Position numbers and translations under genes: made by a program
Shown: positions 1 through 7,735 of the stretch, piece by piece
Layout of the letters: every line of letters begins with the position of its first letter
Numbering within the stretch: the first letter of the stretch is position 1
Origin: Flavobacterium sp. CF108
GTDB lineage: Bacteria; Bacteroidota; Bacteroidia; Flavobacteriales; Flavobacteriaceae
Assembly (NCBI RefSeq): GCF_900129795.1
Contig: NZ_FQWW01000005.1
Location: 62,001 to 126,000, forward strand
DNA length: 64,000 nucleotides
Reading direction: 5' to 3'
Notes under the pieces: model-generated
Databases searched by the model: none
What the model was told of the DNA's origin: nothing
What the model saw: the letters and a program-made list of their open reading frames with translations, nothing else

Positions 1-1
1 C

Positions 2-466
2 AAAGTTTTTCGTCTGGCAAAACGATTGCTTACCAGTACCGAAGAAGCCGAAGATGCTACTCAGGAAGTAATGGTAAAATTATGGAATAAAAAAGAGAAT
101 CTGGACACTTACAATAATGTTGAAGCACTGGCGATGACGATGACAAAAAATTATTGTTTAGATCAGTTAAAATCTAAAAGAGCCGGAAACCTCCAGATTG
201 TGCATAATAATTTTACAGATCGTGAGCCGCAGTTAGACCGGAAATTAGAGGATGCTGATAGTTTAGAATGGGTTGGAAAAATTATAAATCAGCTGCCGGA
301 ACAGCTTCAAATATTAATTCAGTTACGGGATGTTGAACAATATGAATTTGAAGAAATTGCAAAAATCGTTAACATGAACGAAACAGCAATTCGGGTAGCG
401 CTTTCGAGAGCGAGAAAAAAAATAAGAGAATCAATGGTAAATGCACACAGTTATGGAATTAGATAA
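2..466 (+). CDS. RNA polymerase ECF sigma factor (5' end outside the window)
   Basis: The frame is open from base 2, so the gene starts upstream of the window; the TTG at base 26 is an internal Leu codon. The visible part begins KVFRLAKRLLTSTEEAEDAT, typical of sigma-70 region 2, and continues with EVMVKLWNKKENL. Region 4 follows (LPEQLQILIQLRDVEQYEFEEIA, then a recognition helix near NETAIRVALSRARKKI). By family, it directs RNA polymerase to a small regulon and is held inactive by a membrane anti-sigma factor. The next gene begins inside its last codons, so the two are co-transcribed and probably translationally coupled. The stimulus and target genes cannot be read from the sequence. Confidence 0.9.
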   Translation, partial: KVFRLAKRLLTSTEEAEDATQEVMVKLWNKKENLDTYNNVEALAMTMTKNYCLDQLKSKRAGNLQIVHNNFTDREPQLDRKLEDADSLEWVGKIINQLPEQLQILIQLRDVEQYEFEEIAKIVNMNETAIRVALSRARKKIRESMVNAHSYGIR

Positions 467-908
467 AATAGAAAATATATTAGAAAAATACTTTCAGGGA
501 GAAACCTCTATTGCCGAAGAAAATCAATTAAAAGAATATTTTTCTTCATCAAATGTTGCGCAGCATTTGGAGCAGTACAAACCAATTTTTGGTTATTTCT
601 CTCAGGTAAAACAACAAAAATCAACGCAGGAGATCCCACTAAAAACTAATAAACGAAAAGTGGCGTGGTTATCGATTGCAGCTTCGGTTGTTGTTTTACT
701 AGGAATTGGAACCTATTATTTTGCAGGCGAAAAAACAACTCCGGTTGTCGCGCAGTCAGAATTAGGAACCTACGACGATCCTGAAGAAGCCCTTGCAGCA
801 ACGCAAAAAGCTTTGGCTCTATTGTCAAACAATGTTAATGTAGGTATTGAAAGTGTACAATACATTGGCGAATATGAACAATCAAAAAACAAAATTTTTA
901 AACAGTAA
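453..908 (+). CDS. Probable membrane-anchored anti-sigma factor
   Basis: The protein has about 151 residues: an N-terminal acidic and helical domain (MELDKIENILEKYFQGETS), one membrane segment at about residues 70-91 (VAWLSIAASVVVLLGIGTYYF) and a short periplasmic tail. I chose the ATG at 453 because MELDKIENILEKYFQGE is the usual beginning of these proteins; an in-frame ATG at 441 would add four residues. It overlaps the end of the ECF sigma gene, the standard arrangement for a cognate sigma/anti-sigma pair. There is no FecR domain in the tail, so this is not clearly a FecIR-type TonB system. The role is inferred from position and topology, since the soluble domain is too divergent to name. 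Confidence 0.75.
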   Translation: MELDKIENILEKYFQGETSIAEENQLKEYFSSSNVAQHLEQYKPIFGYFSQVKQQKSTQEIPLKTNKRKVAWLSIAASVVVLLGIGTYYFAGEKTTPVVAQSELGTYDDPEEALAATQKALALLSNNVNVGIESVQYIGEYEQSKNKIFKQ

Positions 909-925
909 TTAAACACAAAAATAAA

Positions 926-1453
926 ATGAAAAATTTCATCATAACACTAGTTTTCGCATTCGTTACACAAGCTTTTTATGCTCAAAGTGCCTTTGACAAA
1001 TATGACGGTCAGGACGATGTAACATCAGTAATTGTAAACAAAAAAATGTTTGATTTAATGAGTAAAGTAAAAGTTGATGCTTCTGACAAAGAAACACAGC
1101 AATACATTAATCTGATTAAAAAATTAGACTACTTAAAAGTGTTTACAACAAAGAACCCTAAAATCGAAGCAGACATGAAAGCTTCTGCCGACAAATATGT
1201 AAAATCTGCCGGTTTAGAAGAATTAATGCGAGTAAATGACAGCGGAAGAAACGTAAAAATATTAGTAAAATCTGGCGCTACAGATACGCAGGTAAAAGAA
1301 TTACTAATGTTTATTGACGGTGCAAAAAGCGAAGAATCTGTTTTGTTATCACTTACAGGTAATTTCGATTTAAATGAAATCTCAGTGCTTACAGACAAAA
1401 TGCAGCTTCCTGGTGGAACTGATTTGAAAAAAGCTTCTAAAGGCAAAAAATAA
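926..1453 (+). CDS. DUF4252 domain secreted protein
   Basis: The 175-residue protein has a signal peptide ending near AFYAQ (residues 15-19), then a DUF4252-like domain (FDLMSKVKVDASDKETQQYINLIKKLDYLKVF) extending to the C-terminus. DUF4252 proteins are exported Bacteroidota proteins of unknown biochemical role that repeatedly occur next to ECF sigma/anti-sigma pairs. It starts 18 bases after the anti-sigma gene and is followed two bases later by a second DUF4252 gene, so the four genes look like one operon. The tail is basic (KKASKGKK). The function is unknown. Confidence 0.8.
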   Translation: MKNFIITLVFAFVTQAFYAQSAFDKYDGQDDVTSVIVNKKMFDLMSKVKVDASDKETQQYINLIKKLDYLKVFTTKNPKIEADMKASADKYVKSAGLEELMRVNDSGRNVKILVKSGATDTQVKELLMFIDGAKSEESVLLSLTGNFDLNEISVLTDKMQLPGGTDLKKASKGKK

Positions 1454-1455
1454 TT

Positions 1456-1992
1456 ATGAAAATCAGCGTTTTTACCACAGCCATTTTAGCATTACTAACT
1501 TTTGTAAGTTGTAATTCTGAGCCTTCACTGCAAAAGTATTTTGTCGAAAACACAGATAAAAAAGACTTTATTGCACTCGATGTTTCGTCTACTATTTTAA
1601 ACCTCGACAATACTAAATTGTCTGCAGAGCAAAAAGAAGCGATAAATTCATTCGACAAAATGAACATATTAGCCTTTAAAGCAAATGATAAAAATCAGGT
1701 GCAATTTGAAGCAGAACGAAATAAAGTTAAGGCAATATTAAAAGACCCAAAATATCAGGAATTAATGAAAGTTGGTTCCGGTAAAGACGGTGCATCAATT
1801 AGTTATGTCGGCTCTGATGAAAACATCAAAGAATTCATAGTTTTTGCAAACCGAAAAGAAAATGGTTTTGCCGTGGTTCGCGTTTTAGGAAACAATATGA
1901 ACCCAAATAACATTATGACGTTAATGTCTGTTTTGAAAGAATCAAAAATAGATATGGAACAATTGAAACCTTTACAGCAGTTGGTTAAATAA
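1456..1992 (+). CDS. DUF4252 domain lipoprotein
   Basis: The 178-residue protein carries a lipoprotein signal: a hydrophobic stretch and lipobox FVSC, with the lipidated Cys at residue 19. The mature part resembles the preceding DUF4252 protein (VQFEAERNKVKAILKDPKYQELMKVG and IKEFIVFANRKENGFAVVRVLG), so the pair arose by duplication, one copy soluble and one lipid-anchored. It is the last gene of the sigma-factor operon and is followed by a strong terminator. A plausible but unproven role is as an envelope component in the stress response run by the ECF factor. Confidence 0.8.
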   Translation: MKISVFTTAILALLTFVSCNSEPSLQKYFVENTDKKDFIALDVSSTILNLDNTKLSAEQKEAINSFDKMNILAFKANDKNQVQFEAERNKVKAILKDPKYQELMKVGSGKDGASISYVGSDENIKEFIVFANRKENGFAVVRVLGNNMNPNNIMTLMSVLKESKIDMEQLKPLQQLVK

Positions 1993-2012
1993 AACATCTT
2001 ACTTTTAAACGA

Positions 2013-2046
2013 GAAAAGCTCCTTTAATGGGAGCTTTTTTTATTTT
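2013..2046 (+). terminator. Rho-independent terminator of the sigma/DUF4252 operon
   Basis: The stem AAAAGCTCC / GGAGCTTTT has a short TTTAATG loop and runs straight into a T tract, 20 bases after the stop codon of the second DUF4252 gene. Confidence 0.85.
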
Positions 2047-2059
2047 TAATCATATTGTG

Positions 2060-2632
2060 AATACTGGGCGTAGACGCACTGCTGTGCGCCTCTACAGAAA
2101 ATTGGGATGAATATATATTTTATTCGACAAACAAATACACAAAGCATATCGTAGAGACGCACAGCAGTGCGTCTTATGCGTAAAGTATATTTCAAAACAC
2201 GTGTGAATACTGGACGTAGACGCACTGCTGTGCGTCTCTACAGAAAATTGGGATGAATTATTTATTTTTTTTCAACCTGCAAATCACACAAAGCATATCG
2301 TAGAGGCGCACAGCAGTGCGTCTTATGCGCAAAGTAAAATAACCATCGTAAATACTGGACGTAGACGCACTGCTGTGCGTCTCTACAGAAAATTGGGGTG
2401 AATTATTTATTTTTTTTCAACCTGCAAATCACACAAAGCATATCATAGAGGCGCACAACAGTGCGTCTTATGCGCAAAGTAAAATAACCATCGTAAATAC
2501 TGGACGTAGACGCACTGCTGTGCGTCTCTACAGAAAATTGGGATGAATTTATTTCTATTTTATTCGATCAGCAAATCACACAAAGCATATTGTAGAGACG
2601 TACAGCAGTGCGTCTTATGCGCAAAGTAAAAA
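2060..2632. repeat. Tandem array of about four 145-bp units built from two opposed palindromes
   Basis: The motif GTAGACGCACTGCTGTGCG begins at 2070, 2216, 2361 and 2506, giving periods of 146, 145 and 145 bp. Each unit contains that near-palindrome (stem GACGCAC / GTGCGTC) plus a second, inverted version beginning near GTAGAGACGCACAGCAG, with a conserved linker around AGAAAATTGGGATGAA. No credible coding frame lies inside. The array fills the space between two convergent operons and is bounded by a terminator at each end. It looks like an amplified REP- or MITE-like element. Confidence 0.85.
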
Positions 2633-2634
2633 AC

Positions 2635-2668
2635 AAAAAAAAGCTCCAATTTTCATTGGAGCTTTTTT
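2635..2668 (-). terminator. Terminator of carB (symmetrical)
   Basis: A near-perfect hairpin AAAAAAGCTCCAAT / ATTGGAGCTTTTTT lies 20 bases beyond the carB stop. The A and T tracts on both sides would let it work in both directions, also shielding carB from the array side. Confidence 0.85.
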
Positions 2669-2687
2669 GTTATAATAGAATCTGAGC

Positions 2688-5543
2688 TTATTTACTCAAA
2701 TACATTTTTCTTCTAGAGTACAATTCGTAGAATTGATCGTCTTTTAAGTCATCAATAAACAAGATGCTTTCTCCTGTTGATTTCATTTCCGGCCCTAATG
2801 CTTTGTTTACGTTCGGGAATTTACTGAAAGAGAAAACCGGCTGTTTGATTGCATATCCTTTTAATTGCGGATTGAAATCAAAGTCCGTTACTTTATTATG
2901 TCCTAACATTACTTTTGTAGCGTAGTTTACATAAGGCTCTCCGTAAGCTTTTGCTATAAACGGAACCGTTCTTGAAGCTCTTGGATTTGCTTCGATAATA
3001 TAAACTGTATCATCTTTTATCGCAAACTGAATGTTGATTAAACCAACTGTTTTTAAAGCTCTTGCAATTTTAAAAGTATGGTCTTTTATCTGCTGCATTA
3101 CGAATTCTCCTAAGTTAAAAGGAGGCAATGTTGCGTTACTATCTCCAGAGTGAACTCCGCAAGGTTCGATATGCTCCATAATTCCTATGATGTACACATT
3201 TCCGTCAGCATCACAAATCGCATCCGCTTCAGCTTCAATTGCTCCGGCTAAATAGTGATCTAAAAGCAATTTGTTTCCTGGAATTGTTTTCAATAAGTCG
3301 ATTACGTGCTCTTCAAGCTCTTTTTTGTTGATTACAATTTTCATTCCCTGACCTCCTAATACATAAGAAGGACGAATTAAAAGCGGGAAATCTAAAGTAT
3401 CTGCTAAATTCGAAGCTTCGTCTGCCGTTTCAGCGATTCCGAATCTTGGGAAAGGAATATGTAATTCTGTCAATAAATCGGAGAATCTTCCTCTGTCTTC
3501 GGCTAAGTCAAGTGCATCAAAACTAGTTCCGATGATTTTTACACCGTATTTAGATAATTTGTCAGCTAATTTAAGAGCAGTTTGACCTCCAAGCTGAACG
3601 ATTACACCTTCTGGTTTCTCGTGTTGGATAATATCATAAATATGCTCCCAGAAAACTGGTTCGAAGTATAATTTATCCGCAGTATCAAAATCTGTCGAAA
3701 CTGTTTCAGGATTACAGTTAATCATGATTGTTTCATAACCGCATTCTTTTGCTGCTAAAACTCCGTGTACACAAGAGTAATCGAACTCAATTCCCTGCCC
3801 GATTCTGTTTGGTCCGGAACCTAGAACGATAACTTTCTTTTTATCTGTCAGGATACTTTCGTTATCTACATAACGCTCTCCGTTTGCTTTTTCGATTTCT
3901 GCCTCAAAAGTGGAGTAGTAATAAGGTGTTTTTGCTTTAAACTCAGCAGCACACGTATCAACCAGTTTAAATACACGGTTAATGTTTTTCTCCATACGCA
4001 AAGAATGTACTTCACTTTCCAGACAGTTCATCATGTGAGCTAATTGTCTGTCGGCGAAACCTTTTTGTTTTGCTTCCAGTAATAATTCTTTAGGAAGGTT
4101 TGAAACTTTATAGTTTGAAATTTCTTTCTCTAAAACATAAAGTTCTTCGTATTGTTTTAAGAACCACATATCGATTCTTGTAATTTCATGAATACGGCTC
4201 AACGGAATTCCCATTGCAATAGCATCATAAATTACAAAAACTCTGTCCCAGCTTGCATACGTAAGCTTTTCGATAATCTGTTCGTAATCTTTATATCCTT
4301 TTCCGTCAGCTCCTAAACCGTTTCTTTTAATTTCTAAAGATTGGGTTGCTTTGTGAAGTGCTTCCTGGAAAGAACGTCCAATTCCCATAACCTCACCTAC
4401 AGATTTCATCTGAAGACCTAAAGTTCTGTCAGATCCTTCAAATTTATCAAAGTTCCAACGTGGTATTTTTACGATTACATAATCTAAAGTTGGTTCAAAA
4501 AGAGCCGAAGTCGATTTTGTAATTTGGTTTTGTAATTCATCTAAGTTATAACCTAAAGCCAGTTTAGAAGCAATTTTAGCAATTGGGTAACCTGTTGCTT
4601 TTGATGCCAATGCTGATGAACGAGATACACGAGGGTTAATCTCGATCGCTACGATATCTTCTTTTTCGTCTGGTGAAACTGCAAATTGTACGTTACATCC
4701 TCCTGCAAAATTTCCGATACTTCTCATCATTAAGATGGCGTAATCACGTAATTTTTGGAAAGTTGTGTCTGATAATGTCATTGCCGGCGCAACGGTAATC
4801 GAATCTCCGGTATGGATTCCCATTGGGTCCATATTTTCGATAGAACAGATAATTACAACATTATCATTTTTATCTCTTAAAAGCTCCAATTCGTATTCTT
4901 TCCATCCCATTAAAGCTTTATCAATTAAAACTTCGTGAATTGGAGACGCTTCAAGTCCGCGTGTTAAAAGCTCATCAAAATCTTCTTTTTTGTAAACCAC
5001 TGCTGCTCCGGTTCCTCCTAGTGTAAACGAAGGACGAATTACAAGCGGGAAACCAAATTCTTGTGCAATTTCTTTTCCTTCTAAATATGAAGTAGCTGTT
5101 TTTGCAGGTGCAGTTGGCACCTTTATTCTTTCTAAAAGCTGTTTAAACTGCTCTCTGTCTTCGGTAATATTAATGGCGTTTACATCAACCCCTATTAATC
5201 TTACTCCGAAATCCTGCCAAATTCCTTTTTCTTCAGCTTCCAGACACAAGTTTAAAGCGGTCTGCCCTCCCATTGTTGGCAAAACTGCATCAATTTGCGG
5301 ATGTGCTTTTAGAATTTCAATAATCGATTTTGTAGTTAATGGTTTCAAATAAATATGATCGGCCATAGATGGGTCGGTCATAATTGTCGCTGGATTTGAG
5401 TTAATCAAGATAACTTCAATTCCTTCTTCACGAATCGAACGTGCAGATTGAGATCCCGCATAATCGAATTCGCAAGCTTGACCAATAACAATAGGTCCCG
5501 AACCTATTATTAAAACTGATTTAATTGATGTGTCTTTAGGCAT
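2688..5543 (-). CDS. carB: Carbamoyl-phosphate synthase large subunit, short form
   Basis: CarB uses ammonia released from glutamine by CarA, two ATP and bicarbonate to make carbamoyl phosphate for pyrimidine and arginine synthesis. The 951-residue protein shows the duplicated ATP-grasp architecture: the N-terminal carboxyphosphate half begins VLIIGSGPIVIGQACEFDYA and the second half restarts at VIVLGSGPNRIGQGIEFDYS. Both halves keep the ATP-grasp signatures (SFTLGGTGAA; SYVLGGQGMK). The protein stops about 30 residues after GPEMKSTGE, so the C-terminal MGS-like allosteric domain of the roughly 1,075-residue E. coli enzyme is missing. That fits the shorter CarB I recall from Flavobacteriaceae and is not obvious truncation: the tail is intact and a terminator follows. 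carA is not adjacent. Confidence 0.96.
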   Translation of the reverse strand: MPKDTSIKSVLIIGSGPIVIGQACEFDYAGSQSARSIREEGIEVILINSNPATIMTDPSMADHIYLKPLTTKSIIEILKAHPQIDAVLPTMGGQTALNLCLEAEEKGIWQDFGVRLIGVDVNAINITEDREQFKQLLERIKVPTAPAKTATSYLEGKEIAQEFGFPLVIRPSFTLGGTGAAVVYKKEDFDELLTRGLEASPIHEVLIDKALMGWKEYELELLRDKNDNVVIICSIENMDPMGIHTGDSITVAPAMTLSDTTFQKLRDYAILMMRSIGNFAGGCNVQFAVSPDEKEDIVAIEINPRVSRSSALASKATGYPIAKIASKLALGYNLDELQNQITKSTSALFEPTLDYVIVKIPRWNFDKFEGSDRTLGLQMKSVGEVMGIGRSFQEALHKATQSLEIKRNGLGADGKGYKDYEQIIEKLTYASWDRVFVIYDAIAMGIPLSRIHEITRIDMWFLKQYEELYVLEKEISNYKVSNLPKELLLEAKQKGFADRQLAHMMNCLESEVHSLRMEKNINRVFKLVDTCAAEFKAKTPYYYSTFEAEIEKANGERYVDNESILTDKKKVIVLGSGPNRIGQGIEFDYSCVHGVLAAKECGYETIMINCNPETVSTDFDTADKLYFEPVFWEHIYDIIQHEKPEGVIVQLGGQTALKLADKLSKYGVKIIGTSFDALDLAEDRGRFSDLLTELHIPFPRFGIAETADEASNLADTLDFPLLIRPSYVLGGQGMKIVINKKELEEHVIDLLKTIPGNKLLLDHYLAGAIEAEADAICDADGNVYIIGIMEHIEPCGVHSGDSNATLPPFNLGEFVMQQIKDHTFKIARALKTVGLINIQFAIKDDTVYIIEANPRASRTVPFIAKAYGEPYVNYATKVMLGHNKVTDFDFNPQLKGYAIKQPVFSFSKFPNVNKALGPEMKSTGESILFIDDLKDDQFYELYSRRKMYLSK

Positions 5544-5642
5544 TTTGTATGTATTGTGTAGTTATATAAGTATTTTAAAAAACATTCTTAGTGTACTAAA
5601 AACTAGAATGTTGAGAAAATTTTTACCGACAAGGTATAAAAA

Positions 5643-5672
5643 AAGGCGATACTAAAAAAGTAATCGCCTTAT
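5643..5672 (-). terminator. Terminator after rpmH
   Basis: The hairpin AAGGCGAT / ATCGCCTT, extended by ACT/AGT, lies just beyond the rpmH stop. Read on the minus strand it is followed by a T run, separating rpmH from carB. Confidence 0.8.
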
Positions 5673-5689
5673 GTATGTTTATACAAACA

Positions 5690-5851
5690 TTATTTTTTGT
5701 GTCTAGGCTCGCTAGATACAGTCAATTTATGTCTTCCTTTTGCTCTTCTACGCGCTAGAACTTTTCTTCCATTCGCAGAAGCCATTCTGTCCATAAATCC
5801 GTGCTTATTTCTTCTTTTTCTTTTCGATGGTTGAAATGTTCTTTTGCTCAT
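5690..5851 (-). CDS. rpmH: 50S ribosomal protein L34
   Basis: The reverse strand encodes 53 residues beginning [19 protein letters not shown] and ending VSSEPRHKK. This is the highly basic L34 with its conserved [11 protein letters not shown] and [13 protein letters not shown] segments. L34 is a small protein of the large ribosomal subunit that binds 23S rRNA. The C-terminal extension past KGRHKLTVS is typical of Bacteroidota. It has its own promoter (5926-5955) and terminator. The common rnpA/yidC neighbours are absent. Confidence 0.97.
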
Positions 5852-5925
5852 TGCTTTGTATCTTTAAAAATGGTATCTAATTAACTCTTTCTTGGTTTTG
5901 GATATCGTTACTCAAAAACCGAGTG

Positions 5926-5955
5926 CAAATATACAAAGACTTTTTTTTCTGGCAA
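5926..5955 (-). promoter_or_regulatory. rpmH promoter (Bacteroidota -33/-7)
   Basis: On the minus strand TTG (5953-5955) is followed by a 19-base spacer and TATATTTG (5926-5933), matching the Bacteroidota housekeeping consensus. The start of transcription would lie about 70 bases before the rpmH ATG. Confidence 0.7.
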
Positions 5956-5989
5956 GTAGTTTTATAAAAATATTTTTAATTCCTTTTAC

Positions 5990-5997
5990 TATCTTTG
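5990..5997 (+). promoter_or_regulatory. -7 box for the TPR-like membrane protein gene
   Basis: TATCTTTG fits TAnnTTTG and lies 23 bases before the ATG at 6020. No clear TTG lies at the expected -33 distance. Confidence 0.5.
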
Positions 5998-6019
5998 CAA
6001 TCACAAATATACATCTATT

Positions 6020-6535
6020 ATGTTTAACAAAATTATCAAACTTATTCTGGCCGGACTTCTTATTATAGCTGGCGTTTGGCAAATTGTAGATAAAGAAACC
6101 GGTAATGGTATCTTCCTTATATTATTGTCTGCAATTCCTATTTTTCTTTATTTTAAAAATGAATTTATCCTTTTAGCCTTTCTTAAATTGAGAAAACAAG
6201 ACTTCGAAGGCGCTAAAAAATGGTTAGCATACATCAAAAATCCGGAAACTGCTTTAGTAAGAAAACAACAAGGATATTTTAATTACCTTCACGGTATCAT
6301 GCTTTCGCAGACTAATTTAATTCAGGCTGAAAAACATTTCAAAAAAGCGATCGAACTTGGACTATCAATGGATATGGATCTTGCCGTAGCAAAATTAAAC
6401 CTTGCCGGAGTTGCAATGTCACGCCGCAGAAAACTGGAAGCTACTAATTTATTAGCCGAAGCTAAAAAATTAGACAAGCAGGGAATGCTGAAAGAGCAAA
6501 TCTCTATGATGAAAGAACAAATGAAGAAAATCTAA
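6020..6535 (+). CDS. Small membrane protein with TPR-like helices
   Basis: The 171-residue protein has two hydrophobic segments near the N-terminus (about residues 6-22 and 30-52), then a helical soluble domain with TPR character: YFNYLHGIMLSQTNLIQAEKHFKKAIELG and VAKLNLAGVAMSRRRKLEATNLLAEAKKLD. TPR domains bind other proteins, so a membrane-tethered scaffold is a reasonable guess. It is transcribed divergently from rpmH and followed by its own terminator. I cannot name a family with certainty. Confidence 0.75.
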   Translation: MFNKIIKLILAGLLIIAGVWQIVDKETGNGIFLILLSAIPIFLYFKNEFILLAFLKLRKQDFEGAKKWLAYIKNPETALVRKQQGYFNYLHGIMLSQTNLIQAEKHFKKAIELGLSMDMDLAVAKLNLAGVAMSRRRKLEATNLLAEAKKLDKQGMLKEQISMMKEQMKKI

Positions 6536-6560
6536 ATCTTCTTTAAATTACAATATTAAA

Positions 6561-6600
6561 AATCCCAAATCCCAAAAAGAGTTTGGGATTTTTTTATTTT
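6561..6600 (+). terminator. Terminator
   Basis: The hairpin AATCCCAAA / TTTGGGATT is followed by a seven-T run 25 bases after the stop of the TPR-like gene. Confidence 0.8.
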
Positions 6601-6639
6601 AGATTTCTGAGTTTAGATTTTAGATTTTTTTATCCCCCA

Positions 6640-7723
6640 AAACATACCGTTTGTCATCCTGAGCGAAGTCGAAGGACACGCAAGTAACTCTACAAAGATT
6701 CTATAACCCTACCGTTTCAACACAAAGAGACCCGACAGGTTTTTAAAACTTGTCGGGTCTGAATAACTTTACGGAGTTACTTTGCGCCCTTCGACTTCGC
6801 TCAGGGTGACAACGATAGTATAACCACACCGTTTGTCCTTGCGAGGAACGAAGCAATCTCACATAGTTTATTACCAAAGCTGCTTATTGTTAGTGCGGCT
6901 GCTTCGTTCCTCGCAATGACAAGATTGAGCGAAGATTTTGTAACCGTACAGTTTGTCATCCTGAGCGAAGTCGAAGGACTCGCAAGCAACTCTACAAAGA
7001 TTGTATAACCACATAGTTTCAACACAAAGAGACCCGACAGGTTTTAAAAACCTGTCGGGTCTGACTTTTATTACGGAGTTACTTTGCGCCCTTCGACTTC
7101 GCTCAGGGTGACACTGATAGTATTAACCACACCGTTTGTCTTTGCGAGGAACGAAGCAATCTCACTTAGTATAACATAAAGATTGCTTCTTGTTAGTGCG
7201 GCTGCTTCGTTCCTCGCAATGACAAGATTGGGCGAAGATTGTGTAACCGTACAGTTTGTCATCCTGAGCGAAGTCGAAGGACTCGCAAGTAACTCTACAA
7301 AGATTGTATAACCACATAGTTTCAACACAAAGAGACCCGACAGGTTTTAAAAACCTGTCGGGTCTGATTTGTATTGCGTCTTTACTTTGCGCCCTTCGAC
7401 TTCGCTCAGGGTGACACTGATAGTATTAACCACACCGTTTGTCCTTGCGAGGAACGAAGCAATCTCACATAGTTTATTACCAAAGCTGCTTATTGTTAGT
7501 GCGGCTGCTTCGTTCCTCTCAATGACAAGATTGAGCGAAGATTGTGTAACCGTACAGTTTGTCATCCTGAGCGAAGTCGAAGGACTCGCAAGCAACTCTA
7601 CAAAGATTATATAACCACACCGTTTCAACACAAAGAGACCCGACAGGTTTTTAAAACCTGTCGGGTCTGATTAACTTTACGGAGCTACTTTGCGCCCTTC
7701 GACTTCGCTCAGGGTGACAAAAT
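6640..7723. repeat. Tandem array of 302-bp composite palindromic units
   Basis: The landmark ACAAAGAGACCCGACAGG recurs at 6722, 7024, 7327 and 7630 (periods 302-303), giving three full units and partial units at both ends. Each unit has, in order, a GACCCGACAGG / CCTGTCGGGTC hairpin, a CTTCGACTTCGCTCAGG element, a pair of opposed TTGCGAGGAACGAAGCAA-type elements, and an inverted CCTGAGCGAAGTCGAAGG element. The minus-strand reading frames here, whose predicted products repeat nearly the same residues, are products of the repeat and not genes. The region holds no other gene. Confidence 0.9.
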
Positions 7724-7735
7724 AATTGTGAATTA

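Noticed and set aside
26..466. TTG at base 26 as the start of the sigma factor
   Set aside because: The frame is open to the edge and encodes conserved region 2 residues upstream of it.
2060..2632. Regularly spaced repeats suggesting a CRISPR array
   Set aside because: The period is 145 bp, the sequence between the palindromes is itself repeated, so there are no unique spacers, and no cas gene is nearby. The same holds for the 302-bp and 185-bp arrays.
6801..7631. Three near-identical leftward frames (74-94 codons) and a rightward one at 7369-7614
   Set aside because: They repeat with the 302-bp array, their predicted proteins are translations of palindromes, and they have no start signals of their own.
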